A DNA stretch of 64,000 nt from Fen-1135 sp963705275 (GTDB lineage Bacteria; Desulfobacterota; Syntrophia; Syntrophales; UBA2185): assembly GCA_963705275.1 (NCBI GenBank), contig OY970063.1, positions 1,426,001 to 1,490,000 of the forward strand, written 5' to 3'. How positions within the stretch are numbered: position 1 is the first letter of the stretch; every line of letters starts with the position of its first letter. Both the position numbers and the translations under genes were made by a program. The notes under the pieces were generated by a model. That model did not search any database. It saw nothing but the letters and a program-made list of their open reading frames with translations, and had not been told where the DNA came from. This document shows positions 1 through 8,701 of the stretch, in pieces.

Positions 1-167
1 CCTTCTTCATCGTAGAAAACGAGATCAGCGGGGATGAACTTTCCCGTCTTTTCCTCGATCCCTATCTCTCCTGTTTTGGCATCACCCGTATCAAGAGTTT
101 CATGTCCATAGACGCCGTTTGCGGATAGAAGACCGCAAATAAATATGCCCAATATAAATTTTTTCAT
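1..167 (-). CDS. SCO1/SenC-like copper chaperone, partial (3' end off the window)
   Basis: The first 55 residues are visible. They start with a hydrophobic signal or anchor (MKKFILGIFICGLLSANGVYG), followed by the stretch VGIEEKTGKFIPADLVFYDEE as GEIGIEEKTGKFIPADL and FYDEE, which matches the usual N-terminal start of the SCO1/SenC thioredoxin-like fold (a G-I-x-E-K-x-G-x-x-I-P-x-D-L-x-F-x-D-E pattern). SCO proteins deliver copper to the CuA site of cytochrome oxidase or act as periplasmic thiol reductases. The CxxxC copper site would lie beyond the left edge and cannot be checked. The ATG overlaps the TGA of the cytochrome b gene (ATGA), so the two are probably translationally coupled. The family call rests on a short stretch. 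Confidence 0.72.
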   Translation of the reverse strand, partial: MKKFILGIFICGLLSANGVYGHETLDTGDAKTGEIGIEEKTGKFIPADLVFYDEE

Positions 168-2086
168 TTATCTGCCTCTTTTCTCTTGCGTTTACCTATA
201 CCCCAGAACCACCACCAGCCGCAGAGATTGAGTCCCACCAGCGCGAATGCAAAGGCAGTGATGATGAAGAACGTGCCTGGGGAAAGCCCGGGGTGGTTGA
301 TCTTGGCCCGATCCACGCCATTTAGGCTTAGGATGTAGGCTTCGAGGTCGGCAATTTGCTGTTGTGTGAGGGCATTGCTGTCCCCAAAAGGCAGCATGCT
401 GACCTGGGGATTCGGTCCTTCCGGCCGTGAGCCGTGCTGCATATAGAGATCGATTTTTCCGGCAAATGTCTTCGGGTCCGGGCTGAACTCATCACGATCG
501 ATCGGGTTGAGCGGCGGAATCGTTCCGTCCTTTGAACCTGGATTCGTGATTCCCCCCGTCCCCTGAGAGCCATGGCAGGACGAACATGTCCCCGCGAAGA
601 TGATGGCACCGTGCTCGGCGCTGCCGATTATGGTAACAGCCATACCAGGCTCCCCCTGGGGACCCGGGGAAGTCGCCGCGGCTGCGGCCCCAGCGGGAGC
701 TGAAGCCGCAGCGGCCACCTTTTCCTTGAGGCTCTGCAGATATGCCACCAACCGGTCGATCGCTTTGTCACCGAGGGCCGCAAAAGAAGGCATAGCGCTT
801 GCGGGATTATGGGCCTTCGGGTTGCGCAATTGATCTCCCAGCCACAGGCTTGAGCGCCCTTTGATCCCCTCCCCGGAAAGATCGGGCCCGATGCTACCGC
901 CGGTGCCATTAACACGGTGACAGGCTGCACATCCGTTAGACTTATAGAGATCCATCCCCGCCTTTGCATCTTCCGAGAGAACCGCTGGCGCCGCGGGACC
1001 CGGCCTGGATGGCGCTGTACCCCCGGCTTCGATCCCTTCGGTCTTACTGTAGGCCCCGGCGAGAGTGAGGGCAATGAAGCCCGCAACAACGATGATCCAG
1101 CCCGCCATGGCCAGAGGCCGCTTGACGGGACGACGCTCCGGGCTGCAGTCGACAAAGGGGATCAGAAGAAGGAGCAATGTCCCGCCGACAGGTATCCCGA
1201 TCGTGGCGATGACTTCCAGGGGCCCAGGGAAAAATTTCAGCGCCTCGTAGAAGAACAGGAAATTCCATTCCGGTTTGGGAATGTAGGACGCATCCAGAGG
1301 GTCCGCCATGCCGGAAAAAGGCGGCGGAGCATAAACGGATAGAGCAACCAGCAGGAGAATAACGAGACTTGCCGCAAGACCATCCTTGAAAACCTGGTCG
1401 GGCCAGAATGGTCCCTTTTCTTCGCGCTCCTTTTCATCCCAGGGTCCGGCGTTCCCGACCTTTCTGAGAGCGACGAGGTGTATGGCTGCCAGGGTCATCA
1501 GACCACCAGATAGGATAGCTACATGAAGAATGAAAAAACGGGAGAGTGTCAGCTGGCCGATGACACCGCCTCCAAGCATCGTCTGCTTGATCATGTCACC
1601 GATGATGGGAACGGTGCCCGCACTGCTCGATGCCACTTCCACAAGCCAATAGCTGCGCTTGTCCCAAGGGAGCGCCCCGCCTGTCAGGCTCATGGCCATT
1701 GTCAGAAGAAACAAAAAGACACCCGTTATCCACTGCAATTCATGGGGCCGCTTATATGCCCCCCAGATGAAAACCTGGGACATGTGGAGCATCACCAGTA
1801 CGACCATGGCATTGGCGCCCCAGTAATGAAGTCCGTGAACCAGCCAGCCGAAGGGCACTTCTGTCCTCAGGTAGTTTAGACTCTTATATCCTTCGGCAAG
1901 GGTCGGCACATAATAGAAGAGCTGCCAGATGCCTGTCACAACCTGCAAAAGGAATATAATTAGTGCAGAGCTGCCAAATACATAGGCGTAGCCGGCCCCT
2001 CCCGACATATCCTCTTCCAAGGCCAGTCTAATAAATGGGGTAAGAGGCCAGCGCTCATCGATCCACTTCAGGATACGGGAAAACAT
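164..2086 (-). CDS. cytochrome b (b6-type) fused to two C-terminal cytochrome c domains
   Basis: This is the quinol-oxidising subunit of a bc complex, 640 residues from the ATG at 2086, which has an AGGAG ten bases upstream. Residues 1-210 hold the haem-b helices, with ligand pairs H87/H101 (13 residues between) and H188/H203 (14 between). The 14-residue spacing is typical of cytochrome b6 and unlike mitochondrial cytochrome b. A PEW motif (KPEWNF, about 271) lies in the subunit IV-like part. After a further membrane helix come two haem-c sites, CAACH (386-390) and CSSCH (501-505), joined by an Ala/Pro-rich linker (about 457-480). A C-terminal membrane helix (about 605-630) and a basic tail end the protein. 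The frame is open further upstream, but that part is the antisense of the Rieske gene. No separate cytochrome c1 is present, so the fused domains probably take that role. Confidence 0.93.
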   Translation of the reverse strand: MFSRILKWIDERWPLTPFIRLALEEDMSGGAGYAYVFGSSALIIFLLQVVTGIWQLFYYVPTLAEGYKSLNYLRTEVPFGWLVHGLHYWGANAMVVLVMLHMSQVFIWGAYKRPHELQWITGVFLFLLTMAMSLTGGALPWDKRSYWLVEVASSSAGTVPIIGDMIKQTMLGGGVIGQLTLSRFFILHVAILSGGLMTLAAIHLVALRKVGNAGPWDEKEREEKGPFWPDQVFKDGLAASLVILLLVALSVYAPPPFSGMADPLDASYIPKPEWNFLFFYEALKFFPGPLEVIATIGIPVGGTLLLLLIPFVDCSPERRPVKRPLAMAGWIIVVAGFIALTLAGAYSKTEGIEAGGTAPSRPGPAAPAVLSEDAKAGMDLYKSNGCAACHRVNGTGGSIGPDLSGEGIKGRSSLWLGDQLRNPKAHNPASAMPSFAALGDKAIDRLVAYLQSLKEKVAAAASAPAGAAAAATSPGPQGEPGMAVTIIGSAEHGAIIFAGTCSSCHGSQGTGGITNPGSKDGTIPPLNPIDRDEFSPDPKTFAGKIDLYMQHGSRPEGPNPQVSMLPFGDSNALTQQQIADLEAYILSLNGVDRAKINHPGLSPGTFFIITAFAFALVGLNLCGWWWFWGIGKRKRKEADK

Positions 2087-2096
2087 AGGGGGTCTC

Positions 2097-2630
2097 CTAT
2101 ACAGGAATCTTTTCCGCTGTGCCGCTCTTGAACTGCTTCCACTCAACATAAAGCTCGCCTTTTTCAATTTTCGTAGGCAGCGTGTCGAGACGGCGAGGAG
2201 CAGGCCCGCCCAGGACAGTGCCGTCGGGCGCATACACGCTGCCGTGGCAGGGACATTCAAAATGGCCGCTTGCGGGATTCCAGTTATAATGACAGCCCAG
2301 ATGAGGGCAGGTGGGAGAGAACACAGTTATCTCCGTGTCACTGTTCTTGACCGCCCATAAGTGGCGGATCACTGATTCCTGCACATAGGCATCCATCTGC
2401 ACATCGGCGGCCTTTAAGCTGGTCGGCAGACCTTCGGGTAATGTCCCGATTTCCGCAACCTTGATCCAATTTGTCTTCATGGTTCGGAATGCGGGCCCCA
2501 CGAAAGAGCCGACGAGCGGTATGCCCACAGCCAATCCGCAGAGGAAGGTAAGGATACCTGTTCCCCATTGCAAAAATCTCCGGCGCGTGCTCTCCATCCG
2601 GTTTCCCAAGGATGTGTTGGTCTCTTCCAT
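2097..2630 (-). CDS. Rieske iron-sulfur protein of the bc complex
   Basis: This 177-residue protein carries a Tat-like N-terminus (STRRRFLQWG, about 14-23) followed by a single membrane anchor (about 24-46). The Rieske cluster boxes are complete: CPHLGC (108-113) and CPCHGS (126-131). The cluster ligands are C108, H110, C126 and H129, and C113 and C128 can form the disulfide. It passes electrons from quinol to the haem-c domains of the fused cytochrome b encoded 10 bases downstream. A second in-frame ATG (residue 12) also fits the Tat motif. The first is used because AAGAGGATG lies upstream of it. Confidence 0.95.
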   Translation of the reverse strand: MEETNTSLGNRMESTRRRFLQWGTGILTFLCGLAVGIPLVGSFVGPAFRTMKTNWIKVAEIGTLPEGLPTSLKAADVQMDAYVQESVIRHLWAVKNSDTEITVFSPTCPHLGCHYNWNPASGHFECPCHGSVYAPDGTVLGGPAPRRLDTLPTKIEKGELYVEWKQFKSGTAEKIPV

Positions 2631-2659
2631 TCGTCATCCTCTTAACAAATATCCCGTTG

Positions 2660-2986
2660 TTACTTGAACGTCTTCAGTATGTACTCAGCAATCGCCCTCG
2701 CCTCTTTCTCCTGAATTGTCTTTTCATCAAACCGCGTCATTCCCGGTCCGGGATTCCTCATCTGGCGTACGATATCCGCAGGCTTCCTCATGCCTTTTGC
2801 CTCCAGGGCTTTTTTATTAATGGGCTTGGCGGGATTGATGGTATTCCCCCCATTCTTGTGGCAGACGGCGCAGTTCTTCACGAATGCCTCCTCGCCCGGT
2901 GAGGCCTTTGCTGCTTGTGCCGGTATGCAGAGACAGAACCAACAGCAAAAGACTACTGCCACGGCCGGCATGAGAATTTGTTTCAT
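2660..2986 (-). CDS. small periplasmic cytochrome c (c6-like)
   Basis: The product is a 108-residue monohaem cytochrome with a clear signal peptide (MKQILMPAVAVVFCCWFCLC, then IPAQA) and one haem site, CAVCH. After the haem site it has the c6-like pattern GGNTINP, then a long loop with a Met (GPGMTRFDEK) that may give the sixth ligand, and a final helix. It is the likely soluble acceptor of the bc complex. An AAAGG lies six bases before the chosen ATG. An equally good site precedes an ATG at 3022, right after the zwf stop, which would add 12 residues. Either start gives the same mature protein. Confidence 0.88.
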   Translation of the reverse strand: MKQILMPAVAVVFCCWFCLCIPAQAAKASPGEEAFVKNCAVCHKNGGNTINPAKPINKKALEAKGMRKPADIVRQMRNPGPGMTRFDEKTIQEKEARAIAEYILKTFK

Positions 2987-3023
2987 CTTAAGCCTTTCTC
3001 TGTTTATTGAATGGGGCTTCATA

Positions 3024-4595
3024 TTATTCCCTTTCATTGCCTGAGTTTTGTGCTGGTTTGCAGTGTACGGCAACTCCTCTTTCCTCAGTTTCGTAGATCG
3101 AGGGTGTAAGCCAGTTCCGGCCGTCCCGAGCGATTAAAATCGCCGCCGGCTCGATGACTCCCGTTCCTGCCGGATAATTGGGAAAATCGGGCGGCGCGGA
3201 AAGTTCCCATGCTTCGAGGATCGGGGTCATAAGCGCCCAGGCTGCCTCAATCTGGTCGGCCCGCTTGAACAGCGTCCCGTCGCCTAGCATGACGTCAACG
3301 AGCAGTGTTTCATAAGCCTCCGGCGGTTTAGCCTTGAATGCTTCACAGTAGAAGAAATGCATGTCCACGGGGCTCAGGTGTATCTGCAGGCCGGGCCGTT
3401 TCGCCTGAAAGCGGAGTATGATCCCTTCGTCCGGTTGAATGCGTATCATCAGCCGGTTGGATAAGAAGTCCTGGATTGCCGTAGTGGGAAACGACTGGTG
3501 CGGTACAGGCCTGAACTGTATGGACACCTCCGAGACGCGGCGTGGGAACCTCTTCCCGGTGCGGAGATAAAACGGCACGTCCTGCCATCGCCAGTTGTCG
3601 ATAAAAAACCTGACTGCCGCGAAGGTCTCTGCCCTTGAATCAGGCTTCACCCCCGGCTCATCACGGTATGCAGGTGCGTGCTGCCCTTCGATCCATCCGG
3701 AGCCATACTGTCCCCTGGCCGCATGCTCGTGAACGTGGTCCCGGCTTATCGGGCGTATCGCACGGAGCACGTCTGTCTGCTTGTTCCGGATTTCATCGGC
3801 TTCGAAAGACACAGGCGGCTCCATGGCGATCATGCAGAGGATCTGAACAAGATGGTTTTGAATCATGTCTCTGAGTGCGCCCGTCTGATCGTAATAAGCC
3901 CCTCTATGCTCGATCCCCACCTGTTCTGCGACTGTTATCTGCACATTATCAATGTACCGGCGATCCCAGACAGGCTCAAATAAGGCATTGGCGAAGCGGA
4001 AAGCGAGGATGTTCTGCACTGTCTCCTTCCCGAGGTAATGATCGATCCGGAATATTTGAGATTCGTCAAAGACTGCCGTCAGTACCTTGTTCAGCATCCG
4101 GGCAGATGCTAGGTCACGACCGAAAGGCTTTTCCACTACTATGCGGGCGTCCCTGTAATCCCGCGCCAAGCCGGCCATGCCCAGCTGCCTGGGGATGACC
4201 TCGATCATCTGGGGAGGTGTGGCGAGGTAATAGATCCTGGTGGCCTCGGAGTTCCACTCCCGGTTCAGGTCGTTTAAGCGCCGGGACAGAGCCGCGTAGC
4301 ATTCGGGACTCGTAAAATCGGCTACCTGGTAATGGATAGACGAGGCGAAGGTTTGCCACGCCTCATCAGTGGGTTTGTCCTGACGCGAGAACTGCTCGAC
4401 GCCTCCCCGGAGATGCTGCCGGAATTCTTCATCGCTCATCGTCTTCATATCCATCCCCGTGATCGCGAATCGCTCGGGCAACCACTGATCTTTATAGAGA
4501 CTGTAAAGCGCGGGGGTAAGCTTACGCCATGTCAGGTCTCCGCCGGCACCGAAGATTACGATGGCCACAGGATTTCCACTCGCTGACTTTTCCAT
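3024..4595 (-). CDS. zwf: glucose-6-phosphate 1-dehydrogenase
   Basis: This enzyme oxidises glucose-6-phosphate to 6-phosphogluconolactone with NADP+ (or NAD+) and opens the oxidative pentose phosphate pathway. The 523 residues show the dinucleotide fold GAGGDLTWRKL (about 16-26) and the family signature RIDHYLGKE with its substrate-binding His and Lys. The length fits the family. The ribosome site AGGAGG lies in the last codons of gnd, and the genes are 3 bp apart. No 6-phosphogluconolactonase gene is seen in the window. Confidence 0.97.
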   Translation of the reverse strand: MEKSASGNPVAIVIFGAGGDLTWRKLTPALYSLYKDQWLPERFAITGMDMKTMSDEEFRQHLRGGVEQFSRQDKPTDEAWQTFASSIHYQVADFTSPECYAALSRRLNDLNREWNSEATRIYYLATPPQMIEVIPRQLGMAGLARDYRDARIVVEKPFGRDLASARMLNKVLTAVFDESQIFRIDHYLGKETVQNILAFRFANALFEPVWDRRYIDNVQITVAEQVGIEHRGAYYDQTGALRDMIQNHLVQILCMIAMEPPVSFEADEIRNKQTDVLRAIRPISRDHVHEHAARGQYGSGWIEGQHAPAYRDEPGVKPDSRAETFAAVRFFIDNWRWQDVPFYLRTGKRFPRRVSEVSIQFRPVPHQSFPTTAIQDFLSNRLMIRIQPDEGIILRFQAKRPGLQIHLSPVDMHFFYCEAFKAKPPEAYETLLVDVMLGDGTLFKRADQIEAAWALMTPILEAWELSAPPDFPNYPAGTGVIEPAAILIARDGRNWLTPSIYETEERGVAVHCKPAQNSGNERE

Positions 4596-4598
4596 GAA

Positions 4599-6014
4599 TC
4601 AGTCCTCCTCCCACTTCGTATGAAAGACACCTTTCTCATCCACCCTCTCATAAGTGTGGGCTCCGAAGTAGTCCCTCTGCGCCTGGATGAGGCTTGTCGG
4701 CATCCATGCACTTCTGTAGCTGTCAAAATAGGCCAAGGCCGCCATCATTCCTGAAACCGGGATTCCGAGATTCGCGGCAGAGCAAACCATTCCCCTCAGG
4801 TCATGCTGACATGCCGCGACTTGCCGTCCCAGGCGGGGATCCACAAGCAGGTTCGAGAGATCAGGGTCTTTTTGATAGCTCGCGCGGATATCTTCCAGCA
4901 AAGCCGCACGAATGATGCAGCCGCCCCGCCAGATTCGAGCAACATCGGCAAGGTTAAGATGGTAGCCATATGCTTCGGAGGCCTTGCGGAGGAGGGACAT
5001 CCCCTGGGCATAGGTGATGATGAAGGCGGCTTGAAGTGCTTTTTCCAGGGTGCTGATAAAGAGATCGCGCTTTCCACGGAAAGGCAGAGAAGTCCCTGTT
5101 AAGATATGGCTTGCTGTCTCCCTTTCCGCCCTGTATCGGGAGAGGTCTCGCGTGGAGACGGCGGCATCAATTACGGGAACGGGAACCTGGAGGTCCATGG
5201 CTGTCTGTGACGTCCATTTTCCCGTTCCCTTCTGACGGGCCTCATCGAGGATAACGTCAATGAGCCGCTTTCCCGTCTTTTCATCTACATGGCGGAAGAT
5301 ATGGCCGGTGATCTCCAACAGGTAGGAATGAAAAGACCCTTCATTCCAGCTCTCGTATACCCCGGCCAACTCATCGTCCGTAAGGCCAATTCCGCGCTTC
5401 ATCAGATCATAGGTCTCGGCGATGAGTTCCATGAGGCCGTATTCGATGCCGTTGTGGACCATCTTCACGAAGTGTCCCGCAGACCCCGCCCCCAGGTAGG
5501 CGACGCAGGGTTCCCCTTGTACCCGGGCGGCGATTGCATCGAGCAGAGGCCGCACCCTTTCATAGGCCTCCGGCTGGCCTCCGGGCATGATGCTCGGACC
5601 GTGGCGTGCCCCGTGCTCCCCGCCGGAGATGCCGACACCGAGAAGCTGGATCCCTGCTCTCGCCAGAGTTTTCTGCCTTAAGTTGGTATCGGTGAAATGG
5701 GAATTGCCGCAATCGATGAGGACGTCTTTCGCGTCCAGAAAGGGGAGGATGTCCCTGATGACATCATCTACAGTGGGTCCTGCAGGGACTAGCATGATGA
5801 TGGCCCGCGGTGATTTCAAGAGTGCCATATATTCTTCCAAAGCCCGTGCACCCCGGATATGCCTCCCTTCCGATTCAACGGCGAGGACGTTGACCTTGTC
5901 ATGGTCTTTGTCGTAGCCGGCTACCGCGTAACCGTGATCGGCCATGTTGAGAAGCAGGTTGCGCCCCATAACGCCGAGACCGATCAGGCCTATTTCGTAC
6001 TTCTGTTTGCCCAT
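4599..6014 (-). CDS. gnd: 6-phosphogluconate dehydrogenase, decarboxylating
   Basis: The product converts 6-phosphogluconate to ribulose-5-phosphate and CO2 with reduction of NADP+. The 471 residues match the long family. The N-terminal Rossmann motif is GLIGLGVMGRNLLLN, the substrate site is GISGGEHGARHGPSIMPGG, and the C-terminal SAWMPTSLIQAQRDYFGAHTYER region is abbreviated here as SLIQAQRDYFGAHTYER. The reading frame is open for 16 more codons upstream, but the ATG at 6014 begins the conserved fold and has a GGGGAAAG upstream. It is packed between tal and zwf. Confidence 0.97.
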   Translation of the reverse strand: MGKQKYEIGLIGLGVMGRNLLLNMADHGYAVAGYDKDHDKVNVLAVESEGRHIRGARALEEYMALLKSPRAIIMLVPAGPTVDDVIRDILPFLDAKDVLIDCGNSHFTDTNLRQKTLARAGIQLLGVGISGGEHGARHGPSIMPGGQPEAYERVRPLLDAIAARVQGEPCVAYLGAGSAGHFVKMVHNGIEYGLMELIAETYDLMKRGIGLTDDELAGVYESWNEGSFHSYLLEITGHIFRHVDEKTGKRLIDVILDEARQKGTGKWTSQTAMDLQVPVPVIDAAVSTRDLSRYRAERETASHILTGTSLPFRGKRDLFISTLEKALQAAFIITYAQGMSLLRKASEAYGYHLNLADVARIWRGGCIIRAALLEDIRASYQKDPDLSNLLVDPRLGRQVAACQHDLRGMVCSAANLGIPVSGMMAALAYFDSYRSAWMPTSLIQAQRDYFGAHTYERVDEKGVFHTKWEED

Positions 6015-6064
6015 TTTCTTTCCCCACTTTGCACTATCCGGTTGAGATACGATGGATTGCACCG

Positions 6065-7213
6065 CTATGCCGTCTTACGCGCCACTCCTTCCAGAAAGGC
6101 AGTCCGTTTCTCAGACAGCCTGGCCATCAATATATCAAACGGTTTGACGAACTTCTCGACGCCTTCATCCTCGAGAGACTGTGTCACCTGATCAAGATTG
6201 ATCCCAAGATCAGGGAGAGATTTCAAGATTCGTTCCGCTTTTACCAAGCCCCTTCCCAGACTGACGGCAGGCTTGCCGTGGTCCTGGTAAGCCAGAAGCG
6301 TCTCCATGGGAACCGTGTTGACCGTCTCCGGCCCGATGAGGGGCTCTACGTACTTCACATCGCTGTAACCCGGATTCTTGGTGCTTGTGCTGGCCCACAG
6401 CAGGCGTTGGACTCTGCCGCCCCTCTGTGCAAGGTACGAAAAACTGGCGGACCTGAAGACTTCTTTGGAGGTGTTGTAAGCCACCTTGGCACTAGCAATG
6501 GCCACCTCCCCGAGAAGCGATGAAGCCGTAAGCCCAATTCTTCCTCCCGCCTCTGCCTTCTTCTCCAGGATAGGGTCTATCATCGTGTCGATCCGGCTGA
6601 GAAAGAAGCTCGCCACGGATGCAACGCGGTCAATGGGATTGCCGCGGATAATCCTATCTTCCAGCCCCGCGAGGTATGCCTCGGCCACTTGACGGTACCG
6701 CGGGAGGCCGAAGAGGAGCGTGATATTTACATTGATGCCGTCACTGATCAATTGCCGGATAGCTGGGAGCCCCTCCGTCGTTGCCGGCACCTTGATGAAC
6801 ACATTCGGTCTATCCACTGCCGCCCAGAGCCTATAGGCTTCATCAACCGTTCCATTCGTGTCATGGGCAAGGCGCGGGGAGACTTCGAGGCTGACAAAAC
6901 CATCCCTGCCGTCCAGGCGGTCGTGAACGCCGCGGAGTTGATCTGCCGCAAGCCTGATGTCGTTAACGACAAGGTTCTGGTATATCTCGTCTACGCCTTT
7001 TCCTTCCCTGGCGAGCGCCCGGATATCCTCGTCATAATCGTTGGTCTCCGCGATGGCCTTCTCAAATATGGCCGGGTTGGAAGTGACTCCTGAGAGGCCG
7101 TCTTCTTCGATGAGCCTCTCAAGTTTACCGGAGGTGAGCATGGGGCGGCTGATGGAGTCAAGCCATATGCTCTGGCCTAAACCCTCAAGTTTCAAAAGGG
7201 GATTCGTCTTCAT
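6065..7213 (-). CDS. tal: transaldolase
   Basis: Transaldolase moves a dihydroxyacetone unit between sugar phosphates in the non-oxidative pentose phosphate pathway. The 382 residues fit the long transaldolase subfamily. SGVTSNPAIFEKAI lies near residue 41 and the Schiff-base lysine lies in NVFIKVPATTEG. It starts 57 bp after nuoN with GAGAGGATG in front, and no terminator lies between, so it is probably read together with the nuo genes. Together with zwf and gnd it gives three pentose phosphate enzymes in a row. Confidence 0.95.
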   Translation of the reverse strand: MKTNPLLKLEGLGQSIWLDSISRPMLTSGKLERLIEEDGLSGVTSNPAIFEKAIAETNDYDEDIRALAREGKGVDEIYQNLVVNDIRLAADQLRGVHDRLDGRDGFVSLEVSPRLAHDTNGTVDEAYRLWAAVDRPNVFIKVPATTEGLPAIRQLISDGINVNITLLFGLPRYRQVAEAYLAGLEDRIIRGNPIDRVASVASFFLSRIDTMIDPILEKKAEAGGRIGLTASSLLGEVAIASAKVAYNTSKEVFRSASFSYLAQRGGRVQRLLWASTSTKNPGYSDVKYVEPLIGPETVNTVPMETLLAYQDHGKPAVSLGRGLVKAERILKSLPDLGINLDQVTQSLEDEGVEKFVKPFDILMARLSEKRTAFLEGVARKTA

Positions 7214-7270
7214 TTTTTCATCCTCTCATTCGCATCATAACGTCCATCGTACCAGCAGTCCGTCCTTCGT

Positions 7271-8701
7271 TCACGGCGAAGCGCCTATCGTTGCGATCGC
7301 CTCTAGGACGGGACCCGGATAGACGCCAATCCAGACCAAAAGACCCATCAACACAGACAATGCAAGTACGCCTGCCGGCATCGAAAACCCGACCGCTGCT
7401 GCCGCTTCCGGCACGGGCGTGTATAGGACAACAATGACGCGCAGGTAATAAAACAGGCCTATGACGCTGGCAACAACCAGGCAGATGACCGGCATCCAGA
7501 GAACTGAGCTGACGCCGGCTGCCAGCACGTAAAACTTACCGACGAATCCGGCCGTAAGGGGGATTCCGGCAAGGGACAGGAGCATGACTGTGAAGCTGCC
7601 CGCAAGCCAGGGCCGGCGGAAAAAAAGTCCCCTGTAGTCATCGAGTCTATCCGCATCCCTCTCCTGCCCGGACAGAATGGTGACGACGCCAAAAGCACCG
7701 AGAGTCATAATAAAGTAAGCCAGGAGGTAAAAGACAACCGCTGTCACACGGAGTTCTCCGCTCGCCAGAAAGGCCACGAGGAGGTAGCCCATGTGGGCTA
7801 TGGAAGAATATGCCAGCAGACGCTTTATGTTATCCTGGAAAAGGGCCAGAAGGTTCCCCGCAAACATGGATGCTATAGCGACGCATACGAAGAAAACGAA
7901 GAGCGGATTACCGCGGGGCATGTCAACCTGCATGAAATAACGGAGCAGGATAGCGAAGACTGCGCCCTTGGAGACGGTAGCAATGAATGCCGTCACCGGC
8001 GCCGGAGCGCCTTCGTAAACATCTGCCACCCACAAATGGAATGGGACCACAGCGAGCTTGAAGCCTATCCCGACAATGATGAAGCCCGTCCCCGCAAGAA
8101 GGATCGGTCCCATTTCTGCGCCGGCAGCCATCTTCACGGCGATCCTGGAGAATTCCATGGTTCCCACGTGTGAGTAGATGAGGGCCATCCCGAAAGCAAG
8201 GAAGGCGGAAGAAAAAGCGGCGAGGATGAGATATTTTACTCCAGCCTCGATACAGAGCTCATTCATCCGCATATATGCGGCAAGTGCGTAAAGGGAGACA
8301 CTGAGGATCTCCAGTCCCAGGAAAAACGAGGCAAAGTGCACGGAAGAGACCAGGATGGCGGAACCCAGTAAAGCCGACAGAAAAAGGATGTAGAATTCTT
8401 CCCTGCTCTCCTTGTGAATATTCAGATAGCCGTAACTGAGAAGAAGGGTAAAGAGGCCGGCTACGAGAATAAGCCCGATAAAGAAAAGGGCGTACCCGTC
8501 GATGACGAGAAGCTGCGTCAGTTTATGCGACGAAGGCCGTGTCTTCCATAAAAGCGTAAGGATGGCCAGGATGACAGCAGCGAGAGCCAGAAAAAATGTG
8601 AGCGCGTGGCTCCTCCGGAAGGCAATAACGAGCATGACAACCACCGGCGCCGTAGCCAGGATCATGAGCGGCAAAAGAGCGGCAAAATCATGTGATGTCA
8701 T
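7271..8701 (-). CDS. nuoN: NADH-quinone oxidoreductase subunit N
   Basis: This antiporter-like membrane subunit of complex I has 476 residues and about 14 membrane helices. It contains the conserved core with charged residues in mid-membrane (FKLAVVPFHLWVADVYEGAP) and the helix with KRLLAYSSIAHMGYLL. It forms one of the proton channels. The start ATG overlaps the nuoM stop (ATGA). It is the last nuo gene before tal. Confidence 0.97.
   Translation of the reverse strand: MTSHDFAALLPLMILATAPVVVMLVIAFRRSHALTFFLALAAVILAILTLLWKTRPSSHKLTQLLVIDGYALFFIGLILVAGLFTLLLSYGYLNIHKESREEFYILFLSALLGSAILVSSVHFASFFLGLEILSVSLYALAAYMRMNELCIEAGVKYLILAAFSSAFLAFGMALIYSHVGTMEFSRIAVKMAAGAEMGPILLAGTGFIIVGIGFKLAVVPFHLWVADVYEGAPAPVTAFIATVSKGAVFAILLRYFMQVDMPRGNPLFVFFVCVAIASMFAGNLLALFQDNIKRLLAYSSIAHMGYLLVAFLASGELRVTAVVFYLLAYFIMTLGAFGVVTILSGQERDADRLDDYRGLFFRRPWLAGSFTVMLLSLAGIPLTAGFVGKFYVLAAGVSSVLWMPVICLVVASVIGLFYYLRVIVVLYTPVPEAAAAVGFSMPAGVLALSVLMGLLVWIGVYPGPVLEAIATIGASP

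Noticed and set aside
2087..2260. 58-codon upstream extension of the cytochrome b frame
   Set aside because: It lies antisense-in-phase inside the Rieske gene coding region, has no family similarity, and a good ribosome site with ATG occurs at 2086.
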